In this document: piece by piece, positions 17,155 through 26,187 of the stretch
Position numbering within the stretch: the stretch's first letter is position 1
How the letters are laid out: each line of letters begins with the position of its first letter
NCBI GenBank assembly: GCA_002501205.1
Contig: DLRW01000071.1
Span: 1-60,154 of the forward strand
Origin: Flavobacteriales bacterium UBA7878
GTDB taxonomy: Bacteria; Bacteroidota; Bacteroidia; Flavobacteriales; Schleiferiaceae
Length of the DNA stretch: 60,154 bases
Direction of reading: 5' to 3'
Notes under the pieces: model-generated
Database searches by the model: none
Told to the model about the DNA's origin: nothing
What the model saw: only the letters and a program-made list of their open reading frames with translations
Translations under genes and position numbers: made by a program

Positions 17155-18906
17155 ATGCCCCGCAAATCACTATTGGTCTTGCCTCTGGCGAATTTCTCCT
17201 CTGATCCGGAAAATGAATATTTCAGTGATGGATTAACGGAGGAATTGATCAATGTGCTTAGTCGGATTGAAGGTTTAGGAATCATTGCCCGTACTTCGGC
17301 TTTTAGCCTGAAGGGGCAAGAGCTCAGTTTGGAGACCATCGGCGAAAAGCTCAAGGTAAGCCATTTGCTGGAAGGCAGTGTGCAAAAGGCTGGCAGTCGG
17401 GTCCGGGTACGACTCAAATTAGTGGCCATTGAAGATGGCTTTACCCTTTGGGCCGAATCCTACGATCGGGAAATGGCCGACATCTTCGACCTGCAAGATG
17501 ATATCGCCGCTGAGGTTCTGCAGGCCCTGGAAATCTACTTCCGCCAAAACTTTAGCAGCAGTCATTATACCGATAATATTAGCGCCTACGAGGCCTTCCT
17601 TAAAGGCCATTATTTCTTTAAGAAGGACTATGAGGGCACGGTTAAAGCCCTGGAATTTTTTAGGGAAGCCACCCGCCTTGATCGCAATTATGCCGAGGCT
17701 TATGCTTATACCGGTGAATGCCTAATTCACCATGCGGCATACGGATTAATCGGCACCAGCGAAGCGCATGAAGAAGCCCGCAAATTGGCGCAATTAGCTT
17801 TGGCCATCAACCCCTATGAAGCGCAAGCTTATAAGCTCCTTACCTATATTTCCCTCTTTTACGATTGGGATTGGGAGGCGGCCCGCGATTCTTATCATAA
17901 AGCGCTGCACTTTGGACTTAGTGCCTATAATGAGTTTATCAGCTATTACCATATTTTCCTTAATGGCGACTATCAAGAAGCAATTAGTATAGCCAAGAAA
18001 GCCCTCGAAAGTGATCCATTGCATGCAGAAGCCCATTGGCAATTAGGACTCTGCTATGTATTTGCTCGGAATTTTAAAGATGGGATTCGCGCCTTTAATA
18101 AGGCTCTGGAACTGGATGCCCGCTTTACCGAGGCCCTGCGTTGGAAGGCCACTGCCTTGGGCTTCTCGGGAAAGATAAAGGAAGCTCAAGAATACATGGA
18201 TCGGGCTTTGGAGCTAAGTGCTGAAGATCCCTATCAGAATTTCAACAGCCTGCTCTTGCGCTTGCAAATGGGTGAAATCGATAAAGAAAGAGAAGCCTTA
18301 AACAGTCGACACTTTATTGATTCGGCCGATCCCGCCCAGGTATACGCTCAAATGGGCGAAAAAGAGGCCTGCTTCTCGTATTTGGAAATAGCTTGGCAAG
18401 AAAGATCGGTAATGATGGTAAGCCTCAAGCATTACTGGATTTGGGAAAAAGTTCAGGAGGATCCCCGCTTCGAGGATTTCCTGGCCCGCATGAAATTCCC
18501 GGAAAAAGGCTGGGAAGATATCCCCAGACTTAGTGCCGAGGTAGTTGAGCCGGATGAAGAAGTAAAAGCCGTTTTAAGTGAATTGGAAAGCTTAATGACC
18601 GAAGAGGAGGCTTATCTCGACCCCGGTCTGACTCTGCGAAACCTGGCTGAAAAATTAGATCTCCATCCCAATAAACTGAGTTGGTTGATTAATGAGCATT
18701 GCGCGATGAATTTCAACGAGTACATCAACCAATACCGACTGGAAAGCTTTAAAGAAAAAGCCCTCGATCCACAGAATCGCAATCTTACCCTACTGGCCCT
18801 GGCCTACGACAGTGGCTTTAATTCTAAATCCGTTTTTAACGAATTCTTCAAGCGCAGTACCGGTCTCAGCCCACGCGCCTGGCTTAAAAGCCGCCCTAAT
18901 TCCTGA
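17155..18906 (+). CDS. TolB-like/TPR/AraC-type transcriptional regulator
   Basis: The intact 583-aa paralogue of 14435-16186 has a TolB/FlgO-like domain (1-125; LLVLPLANFSSDPENEYFSDGLTEEL, HLLEGSVQKAGSRVRV), TPR helices (about 140-400; YAEAYAYTGECLIHH, AEAHWQLGLCYVFARN) and a C-terminal AraC helix-turn-helix (about 480-583; LRNLAEKLDLHPNKLSWLIN, ALAYDSGFNSKSVFNEFFK, LSPRAWLKSR). No membrane segment or signal peptide is visible, so it should act in the cytoplasm. It ends just before copy 2 of the shared promoter and probably regulates the TonB receptor unit. The effector that the TPR part senses is unknown. Confidence 0.85.
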   Translation: MPRKSLLVLPLANFSSDPENEYFSDGLTEELINVLSRIEGLGIIARTSAFSLKGQELSLETIGEKLKVSHLLEGSVQKAGSRVRVRLKLVAIEDGFTLWAESYDREMADIFDLQDDIAAEVLQALEIYFRQNFSSSHYTDNISAYEAFLKGHYFFKKDYEGTVKALEFFREATRLDRNYAEAYAYTGECLIHHAAYGLIGTSEAHEEARKLAQLALAINPYEAQAYKLLTYISLFYDWDWEAARDSYHKALHFGLSAYNEFISYYHIFLNGDYQEAISIAKKALESDPLHAEAHWQLGLCYVFARNFKDGIRAFNKALELDARFTEALRWKATALGFSGKIKEAQEYMDRALELSAEDPYQNFNSLLLRLQMGEIDKEREALNSRHFIDSADPAQVYAQMGEKEACFSYLEIAWQERSVMMVSLKHYWIWEKVQEDPRFEDFLARMKFPEKGWEDIPRLSAEVVEPDEEVKAVLSELESLMTEEEAYLDPGLTLRNLAEKLDLHPNKLSWLINEHCAMNFNEYINQYRLESFKEKALDPQNRNLTLLALAYDSGFNSKSVFNEFFKRSTGLSPRAWLKSRPNS

Positions 18907-18920
18907 TTTACAGATTTGTC

Positions 18921-18971
18921 CTGAATCATAATTCAAGACGATTGGCCTTGGCCGGACTTTCACCTTTGCCC
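18921..18971 (+). promoter_or_regulatory. Shared promoter/operator, copy 2
   Basis: CTGAATCATAAT at 18921, AGACGATTGG at 18936-18945 and CACCTTTGCCC at 18961-18971 keep the same spacing as copies 1 and 3. It precedes a small exported ORF (19009) and the TonB receptor (19199). Confidence 0.65.
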
Positions 18972-19008
18972 CCGGAAATCAAAATGGTTTTCCCGCTAAA
19001 ACGCAAAG

Positions 19009-19188
19009 ATGAAAAGTTCAACTCTCCTATTCAGCTTATCACTGCTTAGCCTAAAACTTGAGGCTTCGGAAAGTCCAGAATTTAAGCAGCCGGAGCTAGG
19101 CCTTCGCTTTGAAAACAATTGTGCTCTAAGTCCTATGGGGGCTCGAAGCATAGGCCTCCTTATTCAAGCTCAATTCTATCAACTCTAA
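19009..19188 (+). CDS. Small exported peptide upstream of TonB receptor
   Basis: A 59-codon frame starts MKSSTLLFSLSLLSLKLEAS, a plausible signal peptide. The mature part is about 39 residues with two Gly-hydrophobic stretches (ELGLRF, RSIGLLIQAQFYQL). It starts 38 nt after copy 2 of the shared promoter and ends 10 nt before the receptor ATG, so it would be the first gene of the operon. The C-terminus looks like a final barrel strand, so it may be a remnant of a deleted barrel rather than a designed peptide. I do not recognise a family. Confidence 0.5.
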   Translation: MKSSTLLFSLSLLSLKLEASESPEFKQPELGLRFENNCALSPMGARSIGLLIQAQFYQL

Positions 19189-19198
19189 AACGTAAAAA

Positions 19199-21595
19199 AT
19201 GAAAAAGTCAATCCTTCTAATGGCTTGTATGATCCTGTTCGGATATCAGGCCCAAAGCCAAAACCTCAGTCAGGTATTGCGCGGTACCGTTATCGATCAG
19301 GAAAGCCAAATGCCCCTGCCCGGTGCCAATGTGGTTATTTTAGGGACCGATCCCATTTTAGGAACCTCCACCGATTTTGATGGTAAATTTAAATTTGAAG
19401 CGGTTCCCTTAGGTCGTTTGCAAATTGAAGTAAGCTTTATTGGTTACCAAAGTCGGGTTCTGAATAATATCGAAGTGAATTCGGCCCGTGAGATGGTCCT
19501 GAAAATTGAATTGCAAGAATCGCTTTCCACCTTAGAAGAAGTTACGGTTAAGGCAAGGACAAAAAGCGGCTGGGCCCAAAACGACATGATTCAGGTGAGT
19601 GGTCGCTCCATTTCCATGGAAGAGCTCAATCGTTTTACCGCCAGCTTTAATGATCCGGCTTTGGTAACCGCTAATTATGCCGGGGTCTCCAATTCAGGGA
19701 GTGGTGGTAACGAAATCATCATCCGTGGAAACGCCCCTAAATACATGCAGTGGCAATTAGACGGGCTGCCGATTAGCAATCCCAATCACTTTGCCGACCA
19801 AGGAGCGGTGGGTGGTTCTACCAGTGCTCTCAATAGTAATTTGCTGGCAACTTCCGATTTCTCTACCGGTGCCTTTGCGCCCGAATATGGTAATGCCTTG
19901 AGTGGGGTTTACGATTTGCAAATTCGCGAAGGGAACAATGAAAAGCTGGAAGCCATTTTCGGTATTGGCTTAATCGGCACCGACCTCACCCTCGAAGGTC
20001 CCCTGGCCAAAGGTTACGATGGATCCTTCCTGGTAAATTATCGCTATTCTACCGCTACCTTACTCAATGACTTGGGTGCCATTGATGTAAATGGAGATAT
20101 GTTCTTTCAGGATGCAGCCTTTAAAGTGGTATTACCAACCAAAAAAGCGGGCCGTTTCTCCATCTTCGGATTAGGAGGCTACAGTGGATTTGCTTTAAAG
20201 AATGCGACCCCAGCCGATTGGGAAACGCCCGGTGATGATGTGATGAGCGGCAATGTGTACGAAGATTACGATAAGCAAAGTTTCCTCTTTAATAGTGGTA
20301 TCAACCACAGCATTAAAATTGATGATAAGAGTTTCTTAAAATCCAGCATCGGCTTTAGCCTTGATGGTTTGGAAGATGATATCTGGCAAAAGGCCGACTC
20401 CAATGGCGTGGGAATTCCCAGCTTCGACTCTGATATGCAAAACCGTACTTATACCGCCGCTACCAGCTATCAGCGTAAGCAGAATAACCGTTTAAGCTAC
20501 CGCATTGGCAGTCGTTACACCCTTTTTGATCTCGATTACCAACAGGCCATGATGATGCCCGGCGACAGCAGTTTGCAAAACACCATTGGTATTCAAGAAC
20601 AAGTAGGTGCCCTACGGAACTACCTTTCTATGAAATACCGCTTAAGCGATGAGATTAGCTTGGTAGCAGGGGTACATCACCATCATATCCTCTACAATAA
20701 CAAGTATAGTGTAGAGCCTCGTTTCTCTGCTTCCTACCAACATCACCCCAAAGGAACCCTGCGTTTCGGTTATGGAATGCACTCTAGCATGGAGCGATTA
20801 AATCACTATTTCGCTAAGGTAAAACAGGCGGATGGCAGCTATGCCCAAAGCAATACCGACCTCGACCTTTTAAAAGCCCACCACTTTGTATTAGGCTATG
20901 ACTGGGCCTTTAGTTCCAATCTGAAATTGAGCACCGAAGTGTATTATCAGCACCTCTACCAATTGCCAGTGGCCAATGATGCCAATAGCTATTACAGCAC
21001 CATTAATGAAGACTTCAATATTCAATATGTGGACTTGGTAAATAAAGGTACCGGGCGCAATTACGGACTGGAAATGACCCTACAGCGCTTCCTCGCTAAC
21101 AATTACTATTTCTTAATCAATGCCTCGGTATTCGATTCGAAATACACCACATTAGACGGCCGCGAGAGAAATACCCGCTTTAATGGCAATTACATTGTTA
21201 ACTTCCTGGCCGGAAAAGAATGGACAGGCTTGGGCTCTAAAAACAATCAAACTTTAGGAATCAATTTCAAAGCCTTTATTGGCGGAGGTAAAAAGGTGAT
21301 TCCACTATTGCGTGACGAGAATGGCAATTTAGCGGTGAATCCAGCTCAGGGTCAATACTGGGATTACGATAAGGCCTACGAAACCGATTTGGAAGACATC
21401 TATACCCTTACCATCTCTGCCAGCTACAAATGGCAATTGAAGCGCACCAGTCACGAGCTGTTCTTAAACCTCGAAAACTTGAGCAATAACAAAGGAAAAT
21501 TGAGCGAATACTACGATGCCAATCAAGCAGGTAAAGTAGGCTACACCACTCAGTTTGGACTATTACCTAACTTAATGTACCGCATTTACTTCTAA
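19199..21595 (+). CDS. TonB-dependent receptor-like outer-membrane protein
   Basis: A signal peptide (cut after YQAQS) precedes a carboxypeptidase-regulatory-like domain (about 27-112; VLRGTVIDQESQMPLPGANVVILGT, TDFDGKFKFEAVPLG, VSFIGYQ). A plug follows (about 150-240; NEIIIRGNAPKYMQWQLDGLPI, EYGNALSGVYDLQIREGN), then a long barrel ending LGLLPNLMYRIYF-like with terminal Phe. At 798 aa it is typical. No TonB box is evident to me. No SusD partner follows, so a SusC glycan role is unlikely. The substrate could be a metal chelate, peptide or lipid. It is followed at 1 nt by the DUF4386 gene. Confidence 0.88.
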   Translation: MKKSILLMACMILFGYQAQSQNLSQVLRGTVIDQESQMPLPGANVVILGTDPILGTSTDFDGKFKFEAVPLGRLQIEVSFIGYQSRVLNNIEVNSAREMVLKIELQESLSTLEEVTVKARTKSGWAQNDMIQVSGRSISMEELNRFTASFNDPALVTANYAGVSNSGSGGNEIIIRGNAPKYMQWQLDGLPISNPNHFADQGAVGGSTSALNSNLLATSDFSTGAFAPEYGNALSGVYDLQIREGNNEKLEAIFGIGLIGTDLTLEGPLAKGYDGSFLVNYRYSTATLLNDLGAIDVNGDMFFQDAAFKVVLPTKKAGRFSIFGLGGYSGFALKNATPADWETPGDDVMSGNVYEDYDKQSFLFNSGINHSIKIDDKSFLKSSIGFSLDGLEDDIWQKADSNGVGIPSFDSDMQNRTYTAATSYQRKQNNRLSYRIGSRYTLFDLDYQQAMMMPGDSSLQNTIGIQEQVGALRNYLSMKYRLSDEISLVAGVHHHHILYNNKYSVEPRFSASYQHHPKGTLRFGYGMHSSMERLNHYFAKVKQADGSYAQSNTDLDLLKAHHFVLGYDWAFSSNLKLSTEVYYQHLYQLPVANDANSYYSTINEDFNIQYVDLVNKGTGRNYGLEMTLQRFLANNYYFLINASVFDSKYTTLDGRERNTRFNGNYIVNFLAGKEWTGLGSKNNQTLGINFKAFIGGGKKVIPLLRDENGNLAVNPAQGQYWDYDKAYETDLEDIYTLTISASYKWQLKRTSHELFLNLENLSNNKGKLSEYYDANQAGKVGYTTQFGLLPNLMYRIYF

Positions 21596-21596
21596 T

Positions 21597-22244
21597 ATGC
21601 AGAGTAGAGGACATTATGCAAGATGGGCCGGAATTAGTTTTCTGGCCCTTTTCATCTTCGGCTTTTATGGGATGGGCTATGTGCCCAACACCCTGTTCGA
21701 TTATAGCAATGCCGAGCACAGCTATCAGCAAATTTCGGCTCAAGGCCTACTGCACCGCCAAGGCATTATCGCTACCGTTTTTATGAATATCGCCAGTCTC
21801 TTTCTGGCGCTTTTCAGCTATTTATGGTTAGGGCAATTTTCGAAGAGCCTGGCCCTCAGCACCGCTATCCTATTAAGTTGTGGAGCCTTTATTTCTTTGG
21901 GCAATGAACTCAACAGCTATGCCCTCAGCTATTGGTCACAACAAAGCTTCAGTCCTCAGGTCGCTGGCCAAATAAGCTTCTATCTAAATCAATACCGCTT
22001 TGGAGTATATCTGGCCACCGTATTCTGGGGTCTTTGGTTAATTCCTCCGGGGGTAGCTTTGATCCTTAAAAGAGGATTGGCCCGCATTATTGGTCTGCTA
22101 TTAGTGCTTTCGGCCTTGGGATATTTAATCGACAGCCTCGCCTACCTGGCTCAGGATAAATTACTTTTGGTGGCAGATTATACCTTCCTTGGCGAAGTAA
22201 GTTTTACCCTGTATATGCTCTTCCAAAAGAAGGCCCGCTATTAA
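21597..22244 (+). CDS. DUF4386 family integral membrane protein
   Basis: The 215-aa protein has about six hydrophobic segments (ARWAGISFLALFIFGFYGMGYV, TVFMNIASLFLALFSYLWL, TVFWGLWLIPPGVALI, IIGLLLVLSALGYLIDS) in the arrangement of DUF4386, a family of unknown function often near transporters. It lies 1 nt after the TonB receptor stop, and the MFS gene starts directly after its own stop. The three genes are therefore almost certainly one unit under the promoter at 18921. Confidence 0.78.
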   Translation: MQSRGHYARWAGISFLALFIFGFYGMGYVPNTLFDYSNAEHSYQQISAQGLLHRQGIIATVFMNIASLFLALFSYLWLGQFSKSLALSTAILLSCGAFISLGNELNSYALSYWSQQSFSPQVAGQISFYLNQYRFGVYLATVFWGLWLIPPGVALILKRGLARIIGLLLVLSALGYLIDSLAYLAQDKLLLVADYTFLGEVSFTLYMLFQKKARY

Positions 22245-23474
22245 ATGAACAGCACTGCTCCCAGACCAGAGAAAAGGCCATTTAGTCGCTATCAAAGCTT
22301 ATTAGTCCTTAGCCTGGGTTTCTTGCTCTTTGGCATGGCCCTCGATTTTATGTTGATGCCAGCCTTAAGTGCTATGGTTTTGGAAAGCATGGCACTTAGC
22401 ACCGAAGCTTTCGCCTTAATTCTCAGTCTTAATTCGCTGGCAGCCGGTATTTCCGCTTTTGCACTCTCCCTTTTTGCCGATCGTATTGAAAGGAAAAAAC
22501 TGCTCCTTATTACCTATGCTTTATTCTGTGGGGGTTTGATTGGTTCGGCTTTAGCTCCGGATTATCACACCTTAATTGCAGCCCGCTTGGCCACCGGCAT
22601 TTCGGGGGGAATGATCGCCGCCCTCTGCTTTACCCTCATCAGCGAGCATTTTGAGGAAAAGCAAAAAGGTCGTGCCATGGGCCTTATTCAAATTCCCTTC
22701 GGCATTGGTCAATTAGCCGGCTTACCCTTGGCCCTGTATTTAGCGGCCGAGTTTCAATGGCAGTATGCTTATGCCGCCCTGGCTCTGGTGGCTATTCTGG
22801 CCTTTTTCCTGGCTTTAAGCCTGATAGGTCGCAGTGAGGTGACGCAATCTCCAGATAGCCATTTCTGGCAGAATTGGTTGGCCGTCTTCAAAGCTAAAAA
22901 ACAACAATACTGCCTCGCCAATAATTTCCTGCTCATCACGGCAGATGTAGCTTTCATGAGTTTCTCCTCTGCTTATTTCATCTTTAATCAAGGATTGGAA
23001 GAAGCTGATTTAGCCTCGGTTTTTGGCTTGGCCGGAGTGTCCAGTTTAGCCTTTGGTCCCCTATTTGGCTTTTGGGCCGATCGCTTTGGGCAGGGCAAGA
23101 TTTTCAGCCTTAGTACCCTCTTAGGAGCCCTGGTGCTCATCCCTTTAAGTTTGCTTTCGGATTTAGGCCTTAACTGGATCTTGGTCCTCAACTCCCTACT
23201 TTTTTGCTCAGTGGCTGGTCGTACCGTAAGTGCCGGGGCTTTAAGCCTGATGGTACCGCGACCCGAAAATCGTGCTTCTTTTCTCAGTATAGATTCAGCC
23301 TTGCAAAGAGTAGCGGCTGGCTTTGGGGCGGCTTTAGCCGGATGGATATTGGTACAAAGCGAGAATAATCGCATGCTGAATTATCCCCAATTGCTGCTAC
23401 TGATCCTGATTATTTACGGCCTCAGCACCTGGCTCTTCTTTATCATACAGCGCCGCCTGAAATCCGAATTCTAA
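22245..23474 (+). CDS. MFS transporter
   Basis: The 409-aa protein has about twelve membrane helices and the MFS loop 2-3 motif in the form LFADRIERKKLL, with its counterpart FGFWADRFGQGKIF in the second half. The fold resembles drug:H+ antiporter-like members. It starts immediately after the DUF4386 stop. Co-transcription with a TonB receptor suggests that this is the inner-membrane step for import or export of the same compound, which is inference. Confidence 0.87.
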   Translation: MNSTAPRPEKRPFSRYQSLLVLSLGFLLFGMALDFMLMPALSAMVLESMALSTEAFALILSLNSLAAGISAFALSLFADRIERKKLLLITYALFCGGLIGSALAPDYHTLIAARLATGISGGMIAALCFTLISEHFEEKQKGRAMGLIQIPFGIGQLAGLPLALYLAAEFQWQYAYAALALVAILAFFLALSLIGRSEVTQSPDSHFWQNWLAVFKAKKQQYCLANNFLLITADVAFMSFSSAYFIFNQGLEEADLASVFGLAGVSSLAFGPLFGFWADRFGQGKIFSLSTLLGALVLIPLSLLSDLGLNWILVLNSLLFCSVAGRTVSAGALSLMVPRPENRASFLSIDSALQRVAAGFGAALAGWILVQSENNRMLNYPQLLLLILIIYGLSTWLFFIIQRRLKSEF

Positions 23475-23518
23475 ATCAGGCTCGGTCTATCGACCAAAGT
23501 TCGGAATCTCAATAAGTA

Positions 23519-23569
23519 TGGAATCATAATACAGGACGACCCGCGCCTCCTGCAATGAGACCTTTGCCC
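23519..23569 (+). promoter_or_regulatory. Shared promoter/operator, copy 3
   Basis: TGGAATCATAAT at 23519, GGACGA at 23534-23539 and GACCTTTGCCC at 23559-23569 stand at the same offsets as in copies 1 and 2. The TTGG seen in the other two is replaced by CCCG, so the GACGA block and upstream AATCATAAT rather than a -33 TTG may be the bound site. It drives the SDR operon starting at 23596. Confidence 0.62.
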
Positions 23570-23595
23570 CAGATTAATTAAAACATAAACTGAAA

Positions 23596-24495
23596 ATGGA
23601 ACCCACTCCATCTAAAAAGCTGGCTCCCATTATTGTAGCGGGGGCTAGTGGATACCTCGGACAGCATATACTTCATGAACTAAAAGATCGGGGCATCCCT
23701 TTTAAAGCTCTGGTTCGCAATCCTGAAAAGCTCAAGATTAAGCTTAAGGCCGAACAAATCATCAAGGCGGAAGCCACCCAGGCAGAAAGCCTAAAAGGTG
23801 TAATGGATGGCGCGAGTATGATCATTAGCAGCTTGGGTATTACCCGTCAAAAAGATGGGCTGAGCTATTGGGATGTAGACTATCAAGCCAATGTAAACCT
23901 CTTAAAAGAAGCCGAAGCGGCCGGTTTGCAAAAGTTCGTTTATGTCTCCGTTTTTAATGCGCATCAACTTAAAGGCATTCAGATTATTGAGGCTAAGGAA
24001 GCTTTTGTGAAAGAACTCCAGCAATCATCCATTTCTTCTCAGGTAATTCGACCCACCGGCTATTTCTCTGATATGGCAGATTTTCTGCAAATGGCTGCCA
24101 AGGGTAAGGTTTACCTCTTCGGGGATGGGCATTGTAAGCTCAATCCTATCCATGGTGCCGATTTAGCCGAATTTATAGTGAACTCCCTTTCCTCTAAAGC
24201 GAAGGAATTAAATGTGGGGGGACCAGATTTATTGAGTCAGAATGAAATTGCCGCCCTGGCTCTGGATGCCTATTACAAGGAATTGAAAATTGTGCATCTC
24301 CCCGATGGCTTAAGGAAGCTGATCATTGCCAGCTTAAAACTCTTTACCTCAGCCAAATTTTATGGGCCTTATGAGTTTTTCCTTTCTGCCATGGCCCTGC
24401 ACCATGCTGCGCCACGCTTTGGACATCGCCGCTTGTACCAATTCTTTCAAGAAGAAGTAAACGAAGCTCGTAAGGAAAACGATGCGGATCATTAA
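23596..24495 (+). CDS. NAD(P)H-binding SDR-family oxidoreductase (atypical, NmrA-like)
   Basis: The N-terminal Rossmann loop is VAGASGYLGQHIL (about residues 14-26). ALVRNPEKL and VYVSVFNAHQL, then VIRPTGYFSDM, follow the pattern of atypical short-chain dehydrogenases and NmrA-like redox sensors. The protein is 299 aa with no export signal. Its last 14 nt overlap the start of the next gene, so the pair is translationally linked. It is the first gene of the third unit with the shared promoter. Substrate is unknown. Confidence 0.82.
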   Translation: MEPTPSKKLAPIIVAGASGYLGQHILHELKDRGIPFKALVRNPEKLKIKLKAEQIIKAEATQAESLKGVMDGASMIISSLGITRQKDGLSYWDVDYQANVNLLKEAEAAGLQKFVYVSVFNAHQLKGIQIIEAKEAFVKELQQSSISSQVIRPTGYFSDMADFLQMAAKGKVYLFGDGHCKLNPIHGADLAEFIVNSLSSKAKELNVGGPDLLSQNEIAALALDAYYKELKIVHLPDGLRKLIIASLKLFTSAKFYGPYEFFLSAMALHHAAPRFGHRRLYQFFQEEVNEARKENDADH

Positions 24496-25405
24496 AGCCC
24501 ATAAATACGGTGGACCGGAAGTGCTGCTTCGCGAGGAAAAAGCCCGACCGCAAGCCCGAGGCAAGCAGCTATGTATCCAAATTATGGCAAGTAGTGTAAA
24601 TCAAAGTGACCTGCATTTACGGAGGGGTCAGAACCTGCTTTGCCGCTTCAAAAATGGAATCATTAAGCCTCGGCGTATGGCGGTACCAGGTTTGGAGTTC
24701 GCTGGAAAAGTACATTCGGTTGGCCCTCAGGTAACAGCATTTAAGGCTGGCGATCGAGTGATGGCTTACAGCGGTGCCGGTTTTGGTGGCTATGCTCAAT
24801 TCAAATGCCTGCCTGAAAACGAGGTGATTGTGAAAATACCTGAGAATCTCAATTATTTGGAAGCGGCCTGCTTGCCCTATGGTGCCTTAGCCGCCTGGCA
24901 CTTAATAGAAGGCTTAGCCCTCAAGGATCAGAAAGTATTGATCTGTGGAGCGGCCGGATCGGTTGGAAACTATGCTTTGCAATTATGCCAAAATGCGGGT
25001 GCTGAAATCACCGTGGTCAGTCGGCGCAACAATCATGCTTGGTTGAAGAAACTGGGGGCTCAAAAATGCCTCGACTATCGCGAAGAAAACTTTTGGGAAA
25101 GTCCACAATGCTATGATCTCATTATCGATGCCTGGGGGCAGATTAAGGCTAAGGATGCCCAAAGAGTACTAAATCCCAAAGGGCAATTTCGATCTGTGTC
25201 TAAAATGAAAAGCCGCGCCAGTCAAACTAAGCTGCAAAAGCTAGCTGATTTAATAGCCGCGGGCAAAATCCAGGTTTTCCTCGATTCCGTCTTTCCCTGG
25301 GAAGAAGTGCAAAAGGCCCACCGCAAAGCGGAAAGCGGTGAAAAAGCAGGACATATCGCTTTAAAAATCAGTCCCAACTGGAACCCTAAACCTCATAACA
25401 GCTGA
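24482..25405 (+). CDS. NAD(P)-dependent alcohol dehydrogenase, quinone oxidoreductase-like
   Basis: A medium-chain dehydrogenase of 307 aa. It has the GroES-like N-terminal half (MASSVNQSDLHLRRGQ, VPGLEFAGKVHSVGPQVTAFKAGDRVMA) and a Rossmann half with VLICGAAGSVGNYALQLCQNAGAEITVV. The catalytic-zinc Cys/His ligands of classical ADH are not evident, as in zinc-free quinone reductases. A homologue of the same type is at 32449-33369 on the other strand. Its TGA overlaps the following ATG. Confidence 0.83.
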   Translation: MRIIKAHKYGGPEVLLREEKARPQARGKQLCIQIMASSVNQSDLHLRRGQNLLCRFKNGIIKPRRMAVPGLEFAGKVHSVGPQVTAFKAGDRVMAYSGAGFGGYAQFKCLPENEVIVKIPENLNYLEAACLPYGALAAWHLIEGLALKDQKVLICGAAGSVGNYALQLCQNAGAEITVVSRRNNHAWLKKLGAQKCLDYREENFWESPQCYDLIIDAWGQIKAKDAQRVLNPKGQFRSVSKMKSRASQTKLQKLADLIAAGKIQVFLDSVFPWEEVQKAHRKAESGEKAGHIALKISPNWNPKPHNS

Positions 25406-26187
25406 TGAAAAATAGAATTTACAAAGTACTAGGCTTGCTAATGGTATTAAATAGTAGCCCTAGCCTGGCTCAGGAAACCGAATCCTATCGACGCATCCAA
25501 CTAAGCTCCGGATTAAGTTTAATGAAGATCAAGGATGCAGATTTCTCCCCCTTGCTCTACGAAGGAAACAGCCTGAATACAGCAATCTCCGGATTTTGGG
25601 AATCCCGCAAAGGCAATCGCTTTCGCTTGGATATAGCATATAATACCGGAGGCTTAACACCCGGCGAATTTGAATTTTTGGAAAGTTCTTGGTTGCAGCT
25701 TCAAGCTAAGCTCTCCTATCAATGGTCTGTGCTTAGTCATGAAAACTGGAACCTTAGCTTGGGTCCGCGCTATACTTTGGATGTACAAGTATTGCAATGG
25801 GAAGATAACTATGAATTAAGCTCAGCTTTAAGCTTCTTCCAAGAGCAGAATTTAGCGCTCTCCTCAAGCTTTGTGTTTCGCAATTCGGCTTGGCGCCTCG
25901 AAGCCGATTTGGCCTTTAGCCTGATCTCCTCTTATAAAAGACCTCCTTTTAATGCCTTTGGATCTGAGGATGCTGAAAGCTTAAAACAATTGCTCTTTTC
26001 GAATTCCAAATGGGCTTCGGGTCTGGATAATCAAAGATTAGAAGGCGAATCGGCCATTTACTATGCCCTGCACCGCAGATTGGAATTAGGCTTAAAGCAT
26101 CAATGGCAAGCGATTCATATTACTGAGAATCCCGAATTCGCCCTTTTTAGTCAATCCTTATTAATCGCCCTAAACTTCACCTTCTAA
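25405..26187 (+). CDS. Outer-membrane beta-barrel protein, paralogue of 16274 gene
   Basis: A signal peptide (about 1-23, ending SLAQ) is followed by amphipathic strands ending SQSLLIALNFTF with terminal Phe, a barrel-insertion signature. Shared patterns with the barrel at 16274 (HENWNLSLGPRYTLD, NSAWRLEADLAFSLISS) suggest common descent. Overlapping stop/start codons on both sides (TGATG and TAATG) place it firmly in the operon. Role is unknown. Confidence 0.7.
   Translation: MKNRIYKVLGLLMVLNSSPSLAQETESYRRIQLSSGLSLMKIKDADFSPLLYEGNSLNTAISGFWESRKGNRFRLDIAYNTGGLTPGEFEFLESSWLQLQAKLSYQWSVLSHENWNLSLGPRYTLDVQVLQWEDNYELSSALSFFQEQNLALSSSFVFRNSAWRLEADLAFSLISSYKRPPFNAFGSEDAESLKQLLFSNSKWASGLDNQRLEGESAIYYALHRRLELGLKHQWQAIHITENPEFALFSQSLLIALNFTF

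Noticed and set aside
19199..21595. SusC-type glycan receptor
   Set aside because: No SusD-like gene follows; the downstream genes are DUF4386 and MFS.
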